Below, piece by piece: positions 51,086 to 61,015 of a stretch of DNA of 64,000 nucleotides. A model generated the notes under the pieces. It worked only from the letters and a program-made list of their open reading frames with translations, was not told where the DNA came from and made no database searches. Within the stretch, counting starts at the first letter, position 1, and each line of letters begins with the position of its first letter. The DNA comes from Rhodocyclales bacterium (GTDB lineage Bacteria > Pseudomonadota > Gammaproteobacteria > Burkholderiales > Rhodocyclaceae). The stretch is from the NCBI GenBank assembly GCA_028292505.1, contig JAQGMF010000051.1, forward strand, positions 23,714-87,713, in the 5' to 3' direction. A program made the translations under genes and the position numbers.

Positions 51086-52585
51086 ATGGCTCCTTCCCCT
51101 CATGCTTTTCCTGTTGTCCGGACTCGCCATCTGTCGCTACTTGCTATATTGCTACTCGCGGCATGCAGCGTCGGCCCGGACTATGTGCGGCCGGCGATAG
51201 ATACGTCTGCCGCCTACAAGGAAGCCGGCCCCTGGAAAACCGCGGAGCCGCAAGTCGCGGACAGTCGCCAGCCGTGGTGGGAAGCCTACGGCGACCCGAC
51301 ACTGAACGCGCTCGTGCAGGACGCCGAACGCGCCAACCAGAACATCCGCTTTGCTGAAGCCCAATACCGCCAGGCGCGTGCCATCTCCGATGCCGCGCGC
51401 GCCGGGCTGTGGCCGGGTCTGGAAGGCGACGCTGGGGCACAGCGCGCCCGCACCAACAACAACGGTGGGGTGAAGGAAGCCAACACCTATAGCCTCGGGT
51501 TGGCAGCGAGCTGGGAGCCCGATCTGTGGGGTGGCGTGCGACGCAGCATTGAGTCCGGCAAGGCCAGCGAACAAGCCAGTGCCGATACACTTGCAGGCGT
51601 GCACCTGAGTATCCAGGCCGCGCTGGCGCAGGACTACCTGCAACTGCGCATCGTCGATCAGTTGCACGACCTATATGCCGATACCATCGCGGCCTACACG
51701 CGTTCGCTGAAGCTGGTACAGGCACAACACGCAGCAGGTACCGCCTTGCTCTCCGATGTGGCGCTGGCCGAGAGTCAGCTGGCGACAGCGCAGGCCCAGG
51801 CCGTCGACCTGGATGCACAGCGTAGCCAGCTCGAACATGCCATTGCCATATTGACGGGTCGCGCACCGGCTGACTTCAGCCTGCCGCCGGCGACCGCGGC
51901 ACAACCTTTTACGGGTCAATTGCCGGTGTCGCCCGTCGGTGTGCCATCGCAGTTGCTGGAGCGGCGCCCCGACATCGCGGCAGCCGAGAGGCGTGTGGCT
52001 GTAGCCAATGCCAATATCGGCGTCGCGCGCGCAGCCATGTTCCCGACGCTGATACTCAGTGCCCGCGGCGGCTTTAGCGCGGGTGACCTGAGTCGCCTGT
52101 TCGATACGCCCAGCAGGATATGGTCGCTTGGCGCGGCTTTGGCGCAGACGCTGTTCGACGGTGGTCTGCATCGCGCCCGCGGCGCCCAGGCAGTGGCCGC
52201 CTATGACGCCGCCGTTGCCGACTACAAGCAGACGGTACTGAGCGGTTTCCAGCAGGTCGAGGACAATTTGTCGACGCTGCGCGTGCTCGACCAGGAATCA
52301 GGCTTGCAAGCGCGGGCGGTGCAGTCTTCGCAATTGGCCGAGCGACTGGCGCTGAGCCAGTACCGTGCGGGCACCTCCAGTTACCTTAATGTCATAACCA
52401 CGCAAGTGCTGTCGCTGAGCAATCAGCGCACGGCCGTACAACTGCGCGGTCGACAACTTGCCGCCAGCGTCAGCCTGATCACCGCCACCGGCGGCAGCTG
52501 GAACGCGGGCGGTAATGCCACTTCGGTACAAAAGAATTCAATGCAGGATTCAATGCAAGATTCAACGCAAAAGCCGACACTATGA
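51086..52585 (+). CDS. Outer-membrane efflux lipoprotein (NodT/OprM family)
   Basis: Trimeric outer-membrane exit duct of an RND efflux pump. The 499-residue protein has a signal peptide with lipobox LLLAAC (Cys 27) and two repeated outer-membrane-factor domains (about 75-255 and 280-475; second with LLERRPDIAAAERRVAVANANIGVARAAMFPTL). The tail carries a small repeat, SMQDSMQDSTQ. It is the first gene of the operon and overlaps the adaptor gene by 4 bases. Other ATG codons are not better placed. Confidence 0.92.
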   Translation: MAPSPHAFPVVRTRHLSLLAILLLAACSVGPDYVRPAIDTSAAYKEAGPWKTAEPQVADSRQPWWEAYGDPTLNALVQDAERANQNIRFAEAQYRQARAISDAARAGLWPGLEGDAGAQRARTNNNGGVKEANTYSLGLAASWEPDLWGGVRRSIESGKASEQASADTLAGVHLSIQAALAQDYLQLRIVDQLHDLYADTIAAYTRSLKLVQAQHAAGTALLSDVALAESQLATAQAQAVDLDAQRSQLEHAIAILTGRAPADFSLPPATAAQPFTGQLPVSPVGVPSQLLERRPDIAAAERRVAVANANIGVARAAMFPTLILSARGGFSAGDLSRLFDTPSRIWSLGAALAQTLFDGGLHRARGAQAVAAYDAAVADYKQTVLSGFQQVEDNLSTLRVLDQESGLQARAVQSSQLAERLALSQYRAGTSSYLNVITTQVLSLSNQRTAVQLRGRQLAASVSLITATGGSWNAGGNATSVQKNSMQDSMQDSTQKPTL

Positions 52586-53817
52586 ACACGAAACTGCTTT
52601 ACCGGCGAATGACCTGGATTGGCGTCGTCGCCCTGCTTGCGCTTGGCGGAGTGAGCCTGTGGCGCATGAACAACGCTGGCGCAGCCGACAAAAAGGCGCC
52701 GCGCGCCGCGCCGCCGGTGCAGGTCACGACGGTTCCCGTCAAGCCGCAAGATGTGCCGGTGTATCGTAGCGGCATAGGCACGGCGACGGCCTCCGCGACG
52801 GTGACGGTCAAGGCGCGCATCGATGGTCAGCTCGACGGGATCGGCTTTATCGAAGGCCAGGACGTGAAGGCGGGTCAGGTGCTGGCGCGCATCGATCCGC
52901 GCACTTTGCGTGCACAGCTCGCCCAGGTACAGGCGCAAAAGGCCAAGGACATGGCGCAGCTCGCCAATGCACGTATCGACTTGCAGCGCTACACGACACT
53001 GATTGCCGAAGACGCGGCCACCAAGCAGCAGCTCGACACGCAGAAGGCGCTGGTGGCGCAGCTCGAAGCTGCCACCCAGACCGACGACGCGCAGATCAAC
53101 TTCGCACAGGTGCAGCTCGGTTTCACGACGATCACCGCGCCGATGGCTGGACGCACCGGCGCGAGCCTCGTTGACCCCGGAAACATCGTGCATGCCGCAG
53201 ATGCCACGGGCATTGTCGTGATCAACAAGATCGATCCGATCTCGGTTGTATTTACCGTGCCAGAAGAAGCATTCCAGGCAATCAACAACGCACTCAACAC
53301 CAGTCATCAACCGCTTGCCGTTGAGGCTTATGCGCGCGATGGCAACGAATTGCTCGGCAAGGGCAAGCTGGTGCTGCTCAACAACCAGATCGACACCACC
53401 AACGGCACCATCCAGGTCAAGGGTAGCTTTGCCAATCCGCAACATCGGCTGTGGCCCGGCGAGTTCGTCAACGTGCGCCTGATTCTCGGTGTGCGCCAGC
53501 ATGCATTGACACTGCCCGCCGCTGCCGTGCAGCGCGGCCAGGACGGAACTTATGCTTATGTCGTTAATGACGATGGCAAGACGGTGCGCAACCAGCCGAT
53601 CGTCGTTGCCATGATCCAGGATGGCATTGCCGTGATCGACAAGGGTGTGGCGGCCGGCCAGCGCGTGGTGCTCGATGGTCAGTACAAGCTCAGGCAAGGT
53701 GCGCAGATCGTCGAGTCGGCAGCCAGGCAAGGCGGGGGACGCCCACGAGGCGGCGCCGGCGGCGTCGGCCGCGCGCCGGCCGCAGATTCATCAGCACAGC
53801 AATCGAGCAAGGGATGA
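52582..53817 (+). CDS. RND efflux periplasmic adaptor (membrane fusion protein)
   Basis: A 411-residue protein linking pump and outer-membrane duct. An N-terminal membrane anchor (about 12-30), a lipoyl half (VKARIDGQLDGIGFIEGQDVKAGQVLARID), an alpha-hairpin (about 110-175), the second lipoyl half with INFAQVQLGFTTITAPMAGRTG, beta-barrel and membrane-proximal domains follow. It resembles MdtA/MuxA-type adaptors. The Gly/Arg-rich tail (RQGGGRPRGGAGGVGRAPA) is unusual. It overlaps both neighbours by 4 bases. Confidence 0.93.
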   Translation: MNTKLLYRRMTWIGVVALLALGGVSLWRMNNAGAADKKAPRAAPPVQVTTVPVKPQDVPVYRSGIGTATASATVTVKARIDGQLDGIGFIEGQDVKAGQVLARIDPRTLRAQLAQVQAQKAKDMAQLANARIDLQRYTTLIAEDAATKQQLDTQKALVAQLEAATQTDDAQINFAQVQLGFTTITAPMAGRTGASLVDPGNIVHAADATGIVVINKIDPISVVFTVPEEAFQAINNALNTSHQPLAVEAYARDGNELLGKGKLVLLNNQIDTTNGTIQVKGSFANPQHRLWPGEFVNVRLILGVRQHALTLPAAAVQRGQDGTYAYVVNDDGKTVRNQPIVVAMIQDGIAVIDKGVAAGQRVVLDGQYKLRQGAQIVESAARQGGGRPRGGAGGVGRAPAADSSAQQSSKG

Positions 53818-56800
53818 GTATCTCCACCAACTTCATCAAGCGCCCGATCGGCACAACGCTGCTGGCGCTGGCGATCCTGCTACTCGGTATCGCGGTGTTC
53901 CCGCTGCTGCCGGTCGCGCCGTTGCCACAGGTGGATTTTCCGACCATCCAGGTGTCGGCCAACCTGCCTGGCGCCAGCCCGGAGACCATGGCCTCGAACG
54001 TGGCCCAGCCACTGGAGCGTCAGTTCTCGCTCATTGCCGGCCTGTCGCAGATGACTTCGACCAGCGGTACGGGCAATACGCAAATCACCTTGCAGTTCGA
54101 CCTCGATCGCAGCATCGACACGGCAGTGCTCGATGTGCAGGCGGCGATCAATGCGTCCAGTGGGCAATTGCCGGCGAATCTGCCGAGCCCGCCGAGTTTT
54201 CGCAAAGTCAATCCTGCCGATGCACCGATCCTGATTTTCGGCGTGCAGTCCGACACGCTGCCAATGACCGAAGTCAATGACTTTGCCGACAACATCCTGG
54301 CGCAGCAGATTTCTCAGATTTCCGGTGTAGGGCTGGTGAACATCTTCGGCCAGCAGAAGCCGGCGATACGCATCCAGGCCGATCCGGCCAAGCTCGCTTC
54401 GCTGGGCATCAGCCTGGAAGACCTGCGTGGGGTCATTGCAAGCGCCACGGTGAACGCGCCCAAAGGCACCATCGATGGCACTGACCAGAGCTTTACGGTT
54501 TACACCAATGACCAACTCCTGAAGGCCGCGCCATGGAATAACGTCGTCATTGCTTACAAGAATGGCTCGCCGATTCGCATACGCGACATCGGCGTGGCGA
54601 TAGATGCTGCCGAGAACAACAAGGTCGCCGGTTGGGCCTACGCGGGGGCCGGTGCGCCCAAGGACAACTCCATCACCAATGGCCGCTCCATCGTGTTGGC
54701 CGTCACCAAGCAGCCCGGCGCGAACGTGATCGAAACAGTGGGACGCATCAACGCCGCACTGCCGCGGCTGGAGGCTTCGATTCCGCCGACGATCAAGGTG
54801 AATGTCATCGTCGACCGTACGCAGACCATCCGCGCCTCGGTACATGATGTGGAGTTCACACTGCTGCTGACCATCTGCCTGGTGGTGATGGTGATTTTCG
54901 TCTTCCTGCGCAACGTGCCAGCGACGCTGATTCCCAGCATCACCGTGCCGCTGGCACTGACCGGTACGGCAGCGATGATGTACGTGTTGGGCTTCAGTCT
55001 CGACAACCTGTCGCTGATGGCGCTGACCATCTCGGTCGGTTTCGTTGTCGACGATGCCATCGTCATGCTCGAAAATATCTATCGTCACGTCGAGGCTGGC
55101 ATGCCTCCGATGGAGGCAGCCTACAAAGGTGCTGGCGAAATCAGTTTTACCATCATCTCGATTTCCGTCTCGCTGGTCGCGGTGTTCATTCCGCTATTGC
55201 TGATGGGCGGCATCGTCGGCCGGCTGTTCCGCGAATTCGCCGTCACGGTGACGCTGACCATCGCGGTGTCGGTGATCATTTCGCTGACGCTTACGCCCAT
55301 GCTGTGCTCGCGCTTTCTCAAAAACGAGCACGCGCGCAAGCATGGCCGCTTGTACCAGCTGTTCGAAAACGGTTTCGACAAGATGGTCAACGGCTACAAA
55401 CGTGGTCTGCACGTGGTGCTGGATCACCAGTTCATCACGCTGTGCGTCTTCCTCATTACGCTGGTGGCAACCGGCGTGCTGTTCGTCATTATTCCAAAGG
55501 GATTTTTCCCGCAACAGGACACCGGCTTCATTTCAGGCTTCCCCGAGTCGGCGCAGGACACTTCCTTCACGGCGATGAACCAGCGCATGCTCCAGCTCGC
55601 CGACATCGTGCGTCGCGACCCGGACGTGGCTACCTTCGGCATGAACGGCAGCTCGGCGACCTTCAATACCGGCAATTTTTTCATCACCCTCAGGCCGAAG
55701 GAGGACGGCCGCAAGGATAGCGCTGACGAGGTCATTGCACGGCTGCGTCCTCAATTGGCACGCGTCAAGGGCGTGAATCTGTTCCTGCAGGCGGGTCAGG
55801 ATATCCGCGTCGGCGGTCGCTCTTCGCGTACCCAATATCAATATACGCTGACCGATTCCAACCTTGACGAATTGAACACCTGGGCGCCACGTGTCCTCGG
55901 GCGTCTGCGACAGCTGCCCGAACTCACCGACCTGGCATCGGACCAGCAGAACTCGGCGGCTTCGGCAGTGCTGACCATCGATCGCGACCGGGCATCGAGC
56001 TTCGGCATCTCTGCGGCGACCATCGATGCAACGATCTACGACGCCATCGGCCAGCGTCAGGTGGCGCAGTTCTTCACGCAGATCAATAGCTACCATGTGG
56101 TGCTCGAAGTCACTCCGGCCTTGCAACGCGATCCGGCCCTGTTCAGCAAACTCTATCTGACCTCGCCGCTGACCGGACAACAGGTGCCGCTGTCGACCTT
56201 CGTCAAGGTCGACACCAGTAAAACCGCCTATCTGTCGATCAGCCACCAAGGGCAGTTTCCGGCTGTGACATTGTCATTCAACCTCGCACCAGGCAAGGCG
56301 CTCGGCGAAGCGGTCGATGCGATCAACAAGGCGCAGGCCGAGATGGGCTTGCCCCAATCCTTGAGCGGCTCGTTCCAGGGCACGGCGCAGGCCTTCCAGG
56401 ATTCGCTGACGACGCAACCCTATCTGATTGCGGCGGCGTTGATTGCCGTGTACATCGTGCTGGGCCTGCTGTATGAAAGTTACATACATCCGCTGACTAT
56501 CTTGTCGACGCTGCCCTCGGCCGGTGTCGGCGCACTGCTGATTCTTATGGCCGGAGGCTACGATTTGAGCGTGATCGCACTGATCGGTATCATCCTGCTG
56601 ATCGGCATCGTCAAAAAGAACGGCATCATGATGGTGGACTTCGCGTTGAAGGCCGAACGCGACGACGGCATGGAACCGCAGGAAGCCATTTACCAGGCCT
56701 GTCTGCTACGCTTCCGCCCGATCATGATGACGACCATGTGTGCGCTCTTGAGCGGCCTGCCGCTGATGCTGGGCCACGGCTCTGGCTCCGAGCTGCGCCG

Positions 56801-56990
56801 ACCGCTCGGCTATGCCATGGTCGGCGGTCTGCTGCTGTCGCAGATGATGACGCTATTTACCACGCCAGTGGTCTACCTCTACCTCGATCGAGCGCATTAC
56901 TGGTATGCCAAGCGCAGGGCAGCGCGGCAGGCGCGCAAAGCCGCCAGACTCGGCGAAGCGCCGCCTGCAGCAATCGAAGGACAGCCCTAA
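53814..56990 (+). CDS. RND multidrug efflux permease (MdtB/MuxB-like)
   Basis: Proton-driven inner-membrane pump of 1058 residues. Twelve hydrophobic helices and two large periplasmic loops are visible; conserved parts include FIKRPIGTTLLALAILLLG at the N-terminus, SVGFVVDDAIVMLENIYRH with the proton-relay aspartates, GFFPQQDTGFISG and LIGIVKKNGIMMVDFAL near the C-terminus. Sequence character is nearer MdtB/MdtC/MuxB than AcrB or CusA (no Met clusters for copper). A single pump gene is present, whereas Mdt/Mux systems have two. Probable substrates are drugs or bile-salt-like compounds. Confidence 0.93.
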   Translation: MSISTNFIKRPIGTTLLALAILLLGIAVFPLLPVAPLPQVDFPTIQVSANLPGASPETMASNVAQPLERQFSLIAGLSQMTSTSGTGNTQITLQFDLDRSIDTAVLDVQAAINASSGQLPANLPSPPSFRKVNPADAPILIFGVQSDTLPMTEVNDFADNILAQQISQISGVGLVNIFGQQKPAIRIQADPAKLASLGISLEDLRGVIASATVNAPKGTIDGTDQSFTVYTNDQLLKAAPWNNVVIAYKNGSPIRIRDIGVAIDAAENNKVAGWAYAGAGAPKDNSITNGRSIVLAVTKQPGANVIETVGRINAALPRLEASIPPTIKVNVIVDRTQTIRASVHDVEFTLLLTICLVVMVIFVFLRNVPATLIPSITVPLALTGTAAMMYVLGFSLDNLSLMALTISVGFVVDDAIVMLENIYRHVEAGMPPMEAAYKGAGEISFTIISISVSLVAVFIPLLLMGGIVGRLFREFAVTVTLTIAVSVIISLTLTPMLCSRFLKNEHARKHGRLYQLFENGFDKMVNGYKRGLHVVLDHQFITLCVFLITLVATGVLFVIIPKGFFPQQDTGFISGFPESAQDTSFTAMNQRMLQLADIVRRDPDVATFGMNGSSATFNTGNFFITLRPKEDGRKDSADEVIARLRPQLARVKGVNLFLQAGQDIRVGGRSSRTQYQYTLTDSNLDELNTWAPRVLGRLRQLPELTDLASDQQNSAASAVLTIDRDRASSFGISAATIDATIYDAIGQRQVAQFFTQINSYHVVLEVTPALQRDPALFSKLYLTSPLTGQQVPLSTFVKVDTSKTAYLSISHQGQFPAVTLSFNLAPGKALGEAVDAINKAQAEMGLPQSLSGSFQGTAQAFQDSLTTQPYLIAAALIAVYIVLGLLYESYIHPLTILSTLPSAGVGALLILMAGGYDLSVIALIGIILLIGIVKKNGIMMVDFALKAERDDGMEPQEAIYQACLLRFRPIMMTTMCALLSGLPLMLGHGSGSELRRPLGYAMVGGLLLSQMMTLFTTPVVYLYLDRAHYWYAKRRAARQARKAARLGEAPPAAIEGQP

Positions 56991-57029
56991 AGCAACATAC
57001 GGCAAAGCGCGCAAGAATATCGAGATGCC

Positions 57030-57716
57030 ATGAAACTGCTGATCGTCGAAGATGAACTGAAGACGGCGGAGTACCTGCACAAGGGCCTGTCCGAGCAGGG
57101 CTGTGCCGTCGATGTCGCCAACAATGGCATCGACGGGCAGCATCTCGCGCTGGAGTACGATTATGACGTTATCGTACTCGATGCGATGCTACCCGGTCTC
57201 GACGGCTTCGCTTTGCTGCGCGCGCTGCGCGGCGTGAAGCAGACACCCGTGATCATGCTGACAGCGCGCGATCGCATCGAGGATCGCGTACGTGGTCTGC
57301 ACGAAGGCGCCGATGACTACCTCGTCAAACCTTTTTCATTCCTCGAATTGCTGGCGCGATTGCAAGCCTTGCAAAGGCGCGGCCGCAGCCAGGAACCGTC
57401 GCAGTTGAAGCTCGCCAACCTGCGTATCGACCTGCTCGCACGCAAGGTGTGGCGCGGCACGACGCGCATCGATCTGACGGCGAAGGAATTTTCGTTGCTC
57501 GGGGTGTTGGCACGGCGGCAGGGCGAAATCCTGTCGAAGACGGCGATAGCGGAACTCGTGTGGGACATGAACTTCGATAGCAACACCAACATCGTCGAGG
57601 TGGCGATCAAGCGGCTACGCACGAAGATCGATACCCCCTATACGCCGAAACTGCTGCACACCATTCGCGGCATGGGCTATGTCATGGAACTGCGCGACGA
57701 GGACAGTCCGACGTGA
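57030..57716 (+). CDS. OmpR-family response regulator
   Basis: A 228-residue regulator with a receiver (1-118; phospho-acceptor D51, K100) and a winged-helix DNA-binding domain (about 128-225: RIDLTAKEFSLLGVLARRQGEILSK ... VEVAIKRLRTKID). It is of the CusR/CopR heavy-metal type by sequence. It follows the pump gene by 39 bases and the kinase gene by 10 bases, so it probably controls the RND operon. The pump itself does not look like a metal pump. Confidence 0.94.
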   Translation: MKLLIVEDELKTAEYLHKGLSEQGCAVDVANNGIDGQHLALEYDYDVIVLDAMLPGLDGFALLRALRGVKQTPVIMLTARDRIEDRVRGLHEGADDYLVKPFSFLELLARLQALQRRGRSQEPSQLKLANLRIDLLARKVWRGTTRIDLTAKEFSLLGVLARRQGEILSKTAIAELVWDMNFDSNTNIVEVAIKRLRTKIDTPYTPKLLHTIRGMGYVMELRDEDSPT

Positions 57717-57726
57717 GCGTGGCAAC

Positions 57727-59136
57727 GTGAAACGTTCCATCACCATCCGCCTGGTGCTCATGTTTGCACTCGCGGCCTTGGTCACGTTCTCGTTGATCGG
57801 CGCGGCATTGTATGGCGTGCTGGTGCGCGAACTCATACGTCATCAGAACGATGATCTCAACCTCAATCTACAGAACTTGCGCTACTCGATCGAGCACGTC
57901 GGCATAGCCGAGCGCTGGACCCGCGTGCAGGCGAAGATGGATACGCTGACGCCCAGCGATGGCCGCCTGCGCTTCTGGGTGCTTAGCGACGATCCGCGCT
58001 TTCAATACGGCAAAGGGCTAGACCGTATCGAAGGCATGAGCCAGGAGGCAGACGGGCACGGCACGATCCTGCTGCCACCCAATGGCCAGATGCTACGCAC
58101 ACTGTCGCTGCGCATCGAACCCTATGAAGACCGGCCTGCCGTGCGGCTCATCGTCGGCGTCGATGTAGCGCCGTTAGAGCACACTTTGCATGCCTTCCTC
58201 ACGGCTCTCGTCCTGCTGTTGTTGTCGGCTGTCCTTGTCGTAATGCTATTGGGATACTGGATCGCACACCTGGGCCTGCAGCCACTTAAACAACTATCGA
58301 AGGAAGCGCAGGGCTTGCGTCCGCAAACGCTGTCGCAACGTCTGCACACGGAAAACCTGCCCGTAGAGCTGTCGGACCTGGCAGTTGCTTTCAACGGTGC
58401 GCTGGGCCGGCTGCAAGCGGCCTACCAGCAACTCGAAGCTTTCAATGCCGACGTTGCGCACGAACTACGCACGCCGCTGGCCAATCTCATCGGCGGCACA
58501 CAGGTTGCGTTGTCGCGCCAGCGGACCGCGCCGCAATTCCAGGAAGTGTTGCAGTCGAATCTGGAAGAACTGGATCGACTGCGCTCCATCATCAACGATA
58601 TGTTGTTCCTGGCACGCGCCGACCAGGGCGAGGCGGCTACCGGCCTCACCGAAGCTTGCGTGGCGCGGGAAGTGAACAAGACGATCGAGTTCTTCGAGTT
58701 CGTTCTTGATGACAAGGGGATAACGGTCGCAGTCCAGGGCGAGTTGAGCGCTCAGGCGGCGATCAACATCCCGCTGTTCCGCCGCGCTCTGTCCAACCTC
58801 TTGCAGAATGCGATTGAACATTCGGCCGCCGGTGCGTGCCTGGTGGTGGAGATCCGTAACCAGGCCGAAGCGGTGTGGATCCGTGTGTCGAATCCCGGCG
58901 TCAGGATCGCAGCAACGCATCTGCCACGCCTGTTCGATCGCTTCTACCGCGTCGATGCATCGCGTCATGACGAAGGATTACATCATGGTCACGGACTGGG
59001 CCTCGCCATCGTCAAGGCGGTTGCCAGCATGCACGGCGGCAGTGTCGCGGCGATCAGCGTCGATGGCGTCACGACGATTGCCTTCAGCGTTCCCAGCCTG
59101 GAGGCGGCGTTCGAAGCTGTTGCGCATTCAACGTAG
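57727..59136 (+). CDS. Sensor histidine kinase (CusS-like)
   Basis: A 469-residue inner-membrane kinase: membrane helices at about 8-32 and 158-180 with a ~125-residue periplasmic sensor between, a HAMP domain (about 181-235), phospho-His in DVAHELRTPL (H245) and the ATPase with LLQNAIEHS and HGHGLGLAIV. GTG at 57727 (VKRSITIRLV) is chosen as start because it gives the usual short cytoplasmic N-terminus. The periplasmic part has no Met/His cluster, arguing against copper or silver as the signal. Confidence 0.92.
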   Translation: MKRSITIRLVLMFALAALVTFSLIGAALYGVLVRELIRHQNDDLNLNLQNLRYSIEHVGIAERWTRVQAKMDTLTPSDGRLRFWVLSDDPRFQYGKGLDRIEGMSQEADGHGTILLPPNGQMLRTLSLRIEPYEDRPAVRLIVGVDVAPLEHTLHAFLTALVLLLLSAVLVVMLLGYWIAHLGLQPLKQLSKEAQGLRPQTLSQRLHTENLPVELSDLAVAFNGALGRLQAAYQQLEAFNADVAHELRTPLANLIGGTQVALSRQRTAPQFQEVLQSNLEELDRLRSIINDMLFLARADQGEAATGLTEACVAREVNKTIEFFEFVLDDKGITVAVQGELSAQAAINIPLFRRALSNLLQNAIEHSAAGACLVVEIRNQAEAVWIRVSNPGVRIAATHLPRLFDRFYRVDASRHDEGLHHGHGLGLAIVKAVASMHGGSVAAISVDGVTTIAFSVPSLEAAFEAVAHST

Positions 59137-59210
59137 AGAGCGCAAACCACGTTTCACATTTTTGAACCAGCGTGTAATGATCCAGCTCTTCCTGATTCAG
59201 GAGAATTGCA

Positions 59211-61007
59211 ATGAAGCTCCATCGTGCAATCTTCGCTTGCGTCCTGACCGCGCTCGCGATGCACTGTCAGGCCGCGTCGCTGACTTTCAAGATCGTCGCG
59301 TTCAACGACTTTCACGGCAATCTGCGATCGCCCGGCAGCTTTCGCGCTAATGCCAACAACCCCCTCGTTGCCGCTGGCGGCGTCGACTATCTCGCCGCTT
59401 ACGTAGCTGCCGCGAAAGCTGTCAACGCGAATACCGTTGTCGTATCGGCGGGTGACCTCATCGGCGCCAGTCCGTTGGTCTCCGCGCTGTTCCACGACGA
59501 AGGCACAATCGAAACGATGAATCGTCTCGGGCTGGAATTCAATGCCGTCGGCAATCACGAATTCGACGAAGGCAGGGACGAGTTGCTGCGCATGCAGACC
59601 GGCGGCTGCCACCCGATCGATACTGCGAATACCTGCAAGGGCCGTGCAGTCGGAACGCCTGTGCCGTTCGAAGGCGCGAAGTTCAAATTTCTGGCCGCCA
59701 ACGTGATCGACCAGGTCAGTGGCAAGACCTTGTTTCCAGCCTATGGCGTCAAACAGTTCGGCGAGGTGCGTGTCGCCTTCATCGGCCTGACGCTGACGGA
59801 AACGCCTGGCATCGTCGCACCCACTGGCGTGGCAGGTCTGCGCTTCGAAGATGAAGCGACAACCATCAATGCGCTGCTACCGCAACTGCGCGCGCAGGGT
59901 GTCGCGGTCATCGTCGTGCTCATGCATCAGGGTGGCGTGCAGAGCACAAGTACAGCGACCGACATCAACCAGTGCGCCAGCGCCGATGGCGGTAATGCGC
60001 TGGACACGTCGGACAGCTCCGTGCATTTCAGGAACATCATCGGCAAACTCGACGACGCCGTCGACCTCGTTCTCTCCGCGCATACGCATGCGGCATATAA
60101 CTGCATGCTGCCAAACAAGCTTGGTCGCAAGATTCCAGTGATCAGCGCCAGTGCGTTCGGCCGCGTCGTGACGGACGTAGACATCACGGTCGACACCGCG
60201 ACGCACCAGATGGCCAGCATTCATGCCGTCAACAAAGTCGTCGATCGTAGCAACACCAGCGTGACGCCAAATGCCGCGATCGAGCGCATCGTCGATGGCT
60301 ACGATGGCCTGACAGCATCGATGGCGCGCACCGTGCTCGGCACGATCTCCGCACCGCTGACGAACGAAGAAGACGAGGCTGGCAATATGCCCGCCGGCGC
60401 GCTGATCGCGGATTCGCAATTCCTCGCGACACAGCCGCCTGCCAGTGGCAAGGCCGAAGTGGCATTCATGAATCCTGGTGGCGTGCGCAATCCGGGTTTC
60501 ACGACAGGGCCGTTTCCGCACGACGTAAGCTATGGCGAAGCCTTTGCAGTTCAACCATTCGGCAACAGCCTGACCACGCTGAGTTTGAGCAACCGGGTCA
60601 TCAAGGATGTGCTCGAACAACAGTTCGCTGGATGCATGGGACAGACTGTGCAGCGTATTCTCTTGTCATCCTGGCAACTCAAGTACCAATGGGATGGCAG
60701 CTTGCCTGCTTGCGGCAAGGTCAAAAACGTCGTCCTGAATGGCGAGACGCTCGTCGACAATTGCGGCATGGTGCGCGATGCTACGGCTAGGCATCGCGTG
60801 ACGGTCAATTACTTTCTATCGACAGGCGGCGATGGTTTCACGGTATTCAAGCGTGGCACCGAACAGCTCGGCGGCGTGCAGGATCTCGATGCGCTGACCG
60901 CTTATCTTGCAGCTTTCAAGAAACCGCAGCCGGCATACGATCAGACGGTTCCCTTGCTGGCGCTGCCACGCGTAACGAAAGTCAATACGGGCGCTTGTGC
61001 TCGCTGA
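59211..61007 (+). CDS. Secreted bifunctional 5'-nucleotidase/metallophosphatase
   Basis: Periplasmic or secreted enzyme of 598 residues that releases phosphate from nucleotides (UshA/NutA type). Signal peptide 1-21 (ending CQA); an N-terminal metallophosphoesterase domain with FNDFHGN (31-37), AGDLIGASPL, GNHEFDEG, LMHQGG and LSAHTHAAY; and a C-terminal 5'-nucleotidase domain (about 375-560: NPGGVRNP, YGEAFAVQPFGN, STGGDGF). AGGAG lies 7 bases upstream of the ATG. It is monocistronic. Confidence 0.93.
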   Translation: MKLHRAIFACVLTALAMHCQAASLTFKIVAFNDFHGNLRSPGSFRANANNPLVAAGGVDYLAAYVAAAKAVNANTVVVSAGDLIGASPLVSALFHDEGTIETMNRLGLEFNAVGNHEFDEGRDELLRMQTGGCHPIDTANTCKGRAVGTPVPFEGAKFKFLAANVIDQVSGKTLFPAYGVKQFGEVRVAFIGLTLTETPGIVAPTGVAGLRFEDEATTINALLPQLRAQGVAVIVVLMHQGGVQSTSTATDINQCASADGGNALDTSDSSVHFRNIIGKLDDAVDLVLSAHTHAAYNCMLPNKLGRKIPVISASAFGRVVTDVDITVDTATHQMASIHAVNKVVDRSNTSVTPNAAIERIVDGYDGLTASMARTVLGTISAPLTNEEDEAGNMPAGALIADSQFLATQPPASGKAEVAFMNPGGVRNPGFTTGPFPHDVSYGEAFAVQPFGNSLTTLSLSNRVIKDVLEQQFAGCMGQTVQRILLSSWQLKYQWDGSLPACGKVKNVVLNGETLVDNCGMVRDATARHRVTVNYFLSTGGDGFTVFKRGTEQLGGVQDLDALTAYLAAFKKPQPAYDQTVPLLALPRVTKVNTGACAR

Positions 61008-61015
61008 TTGAGAAC

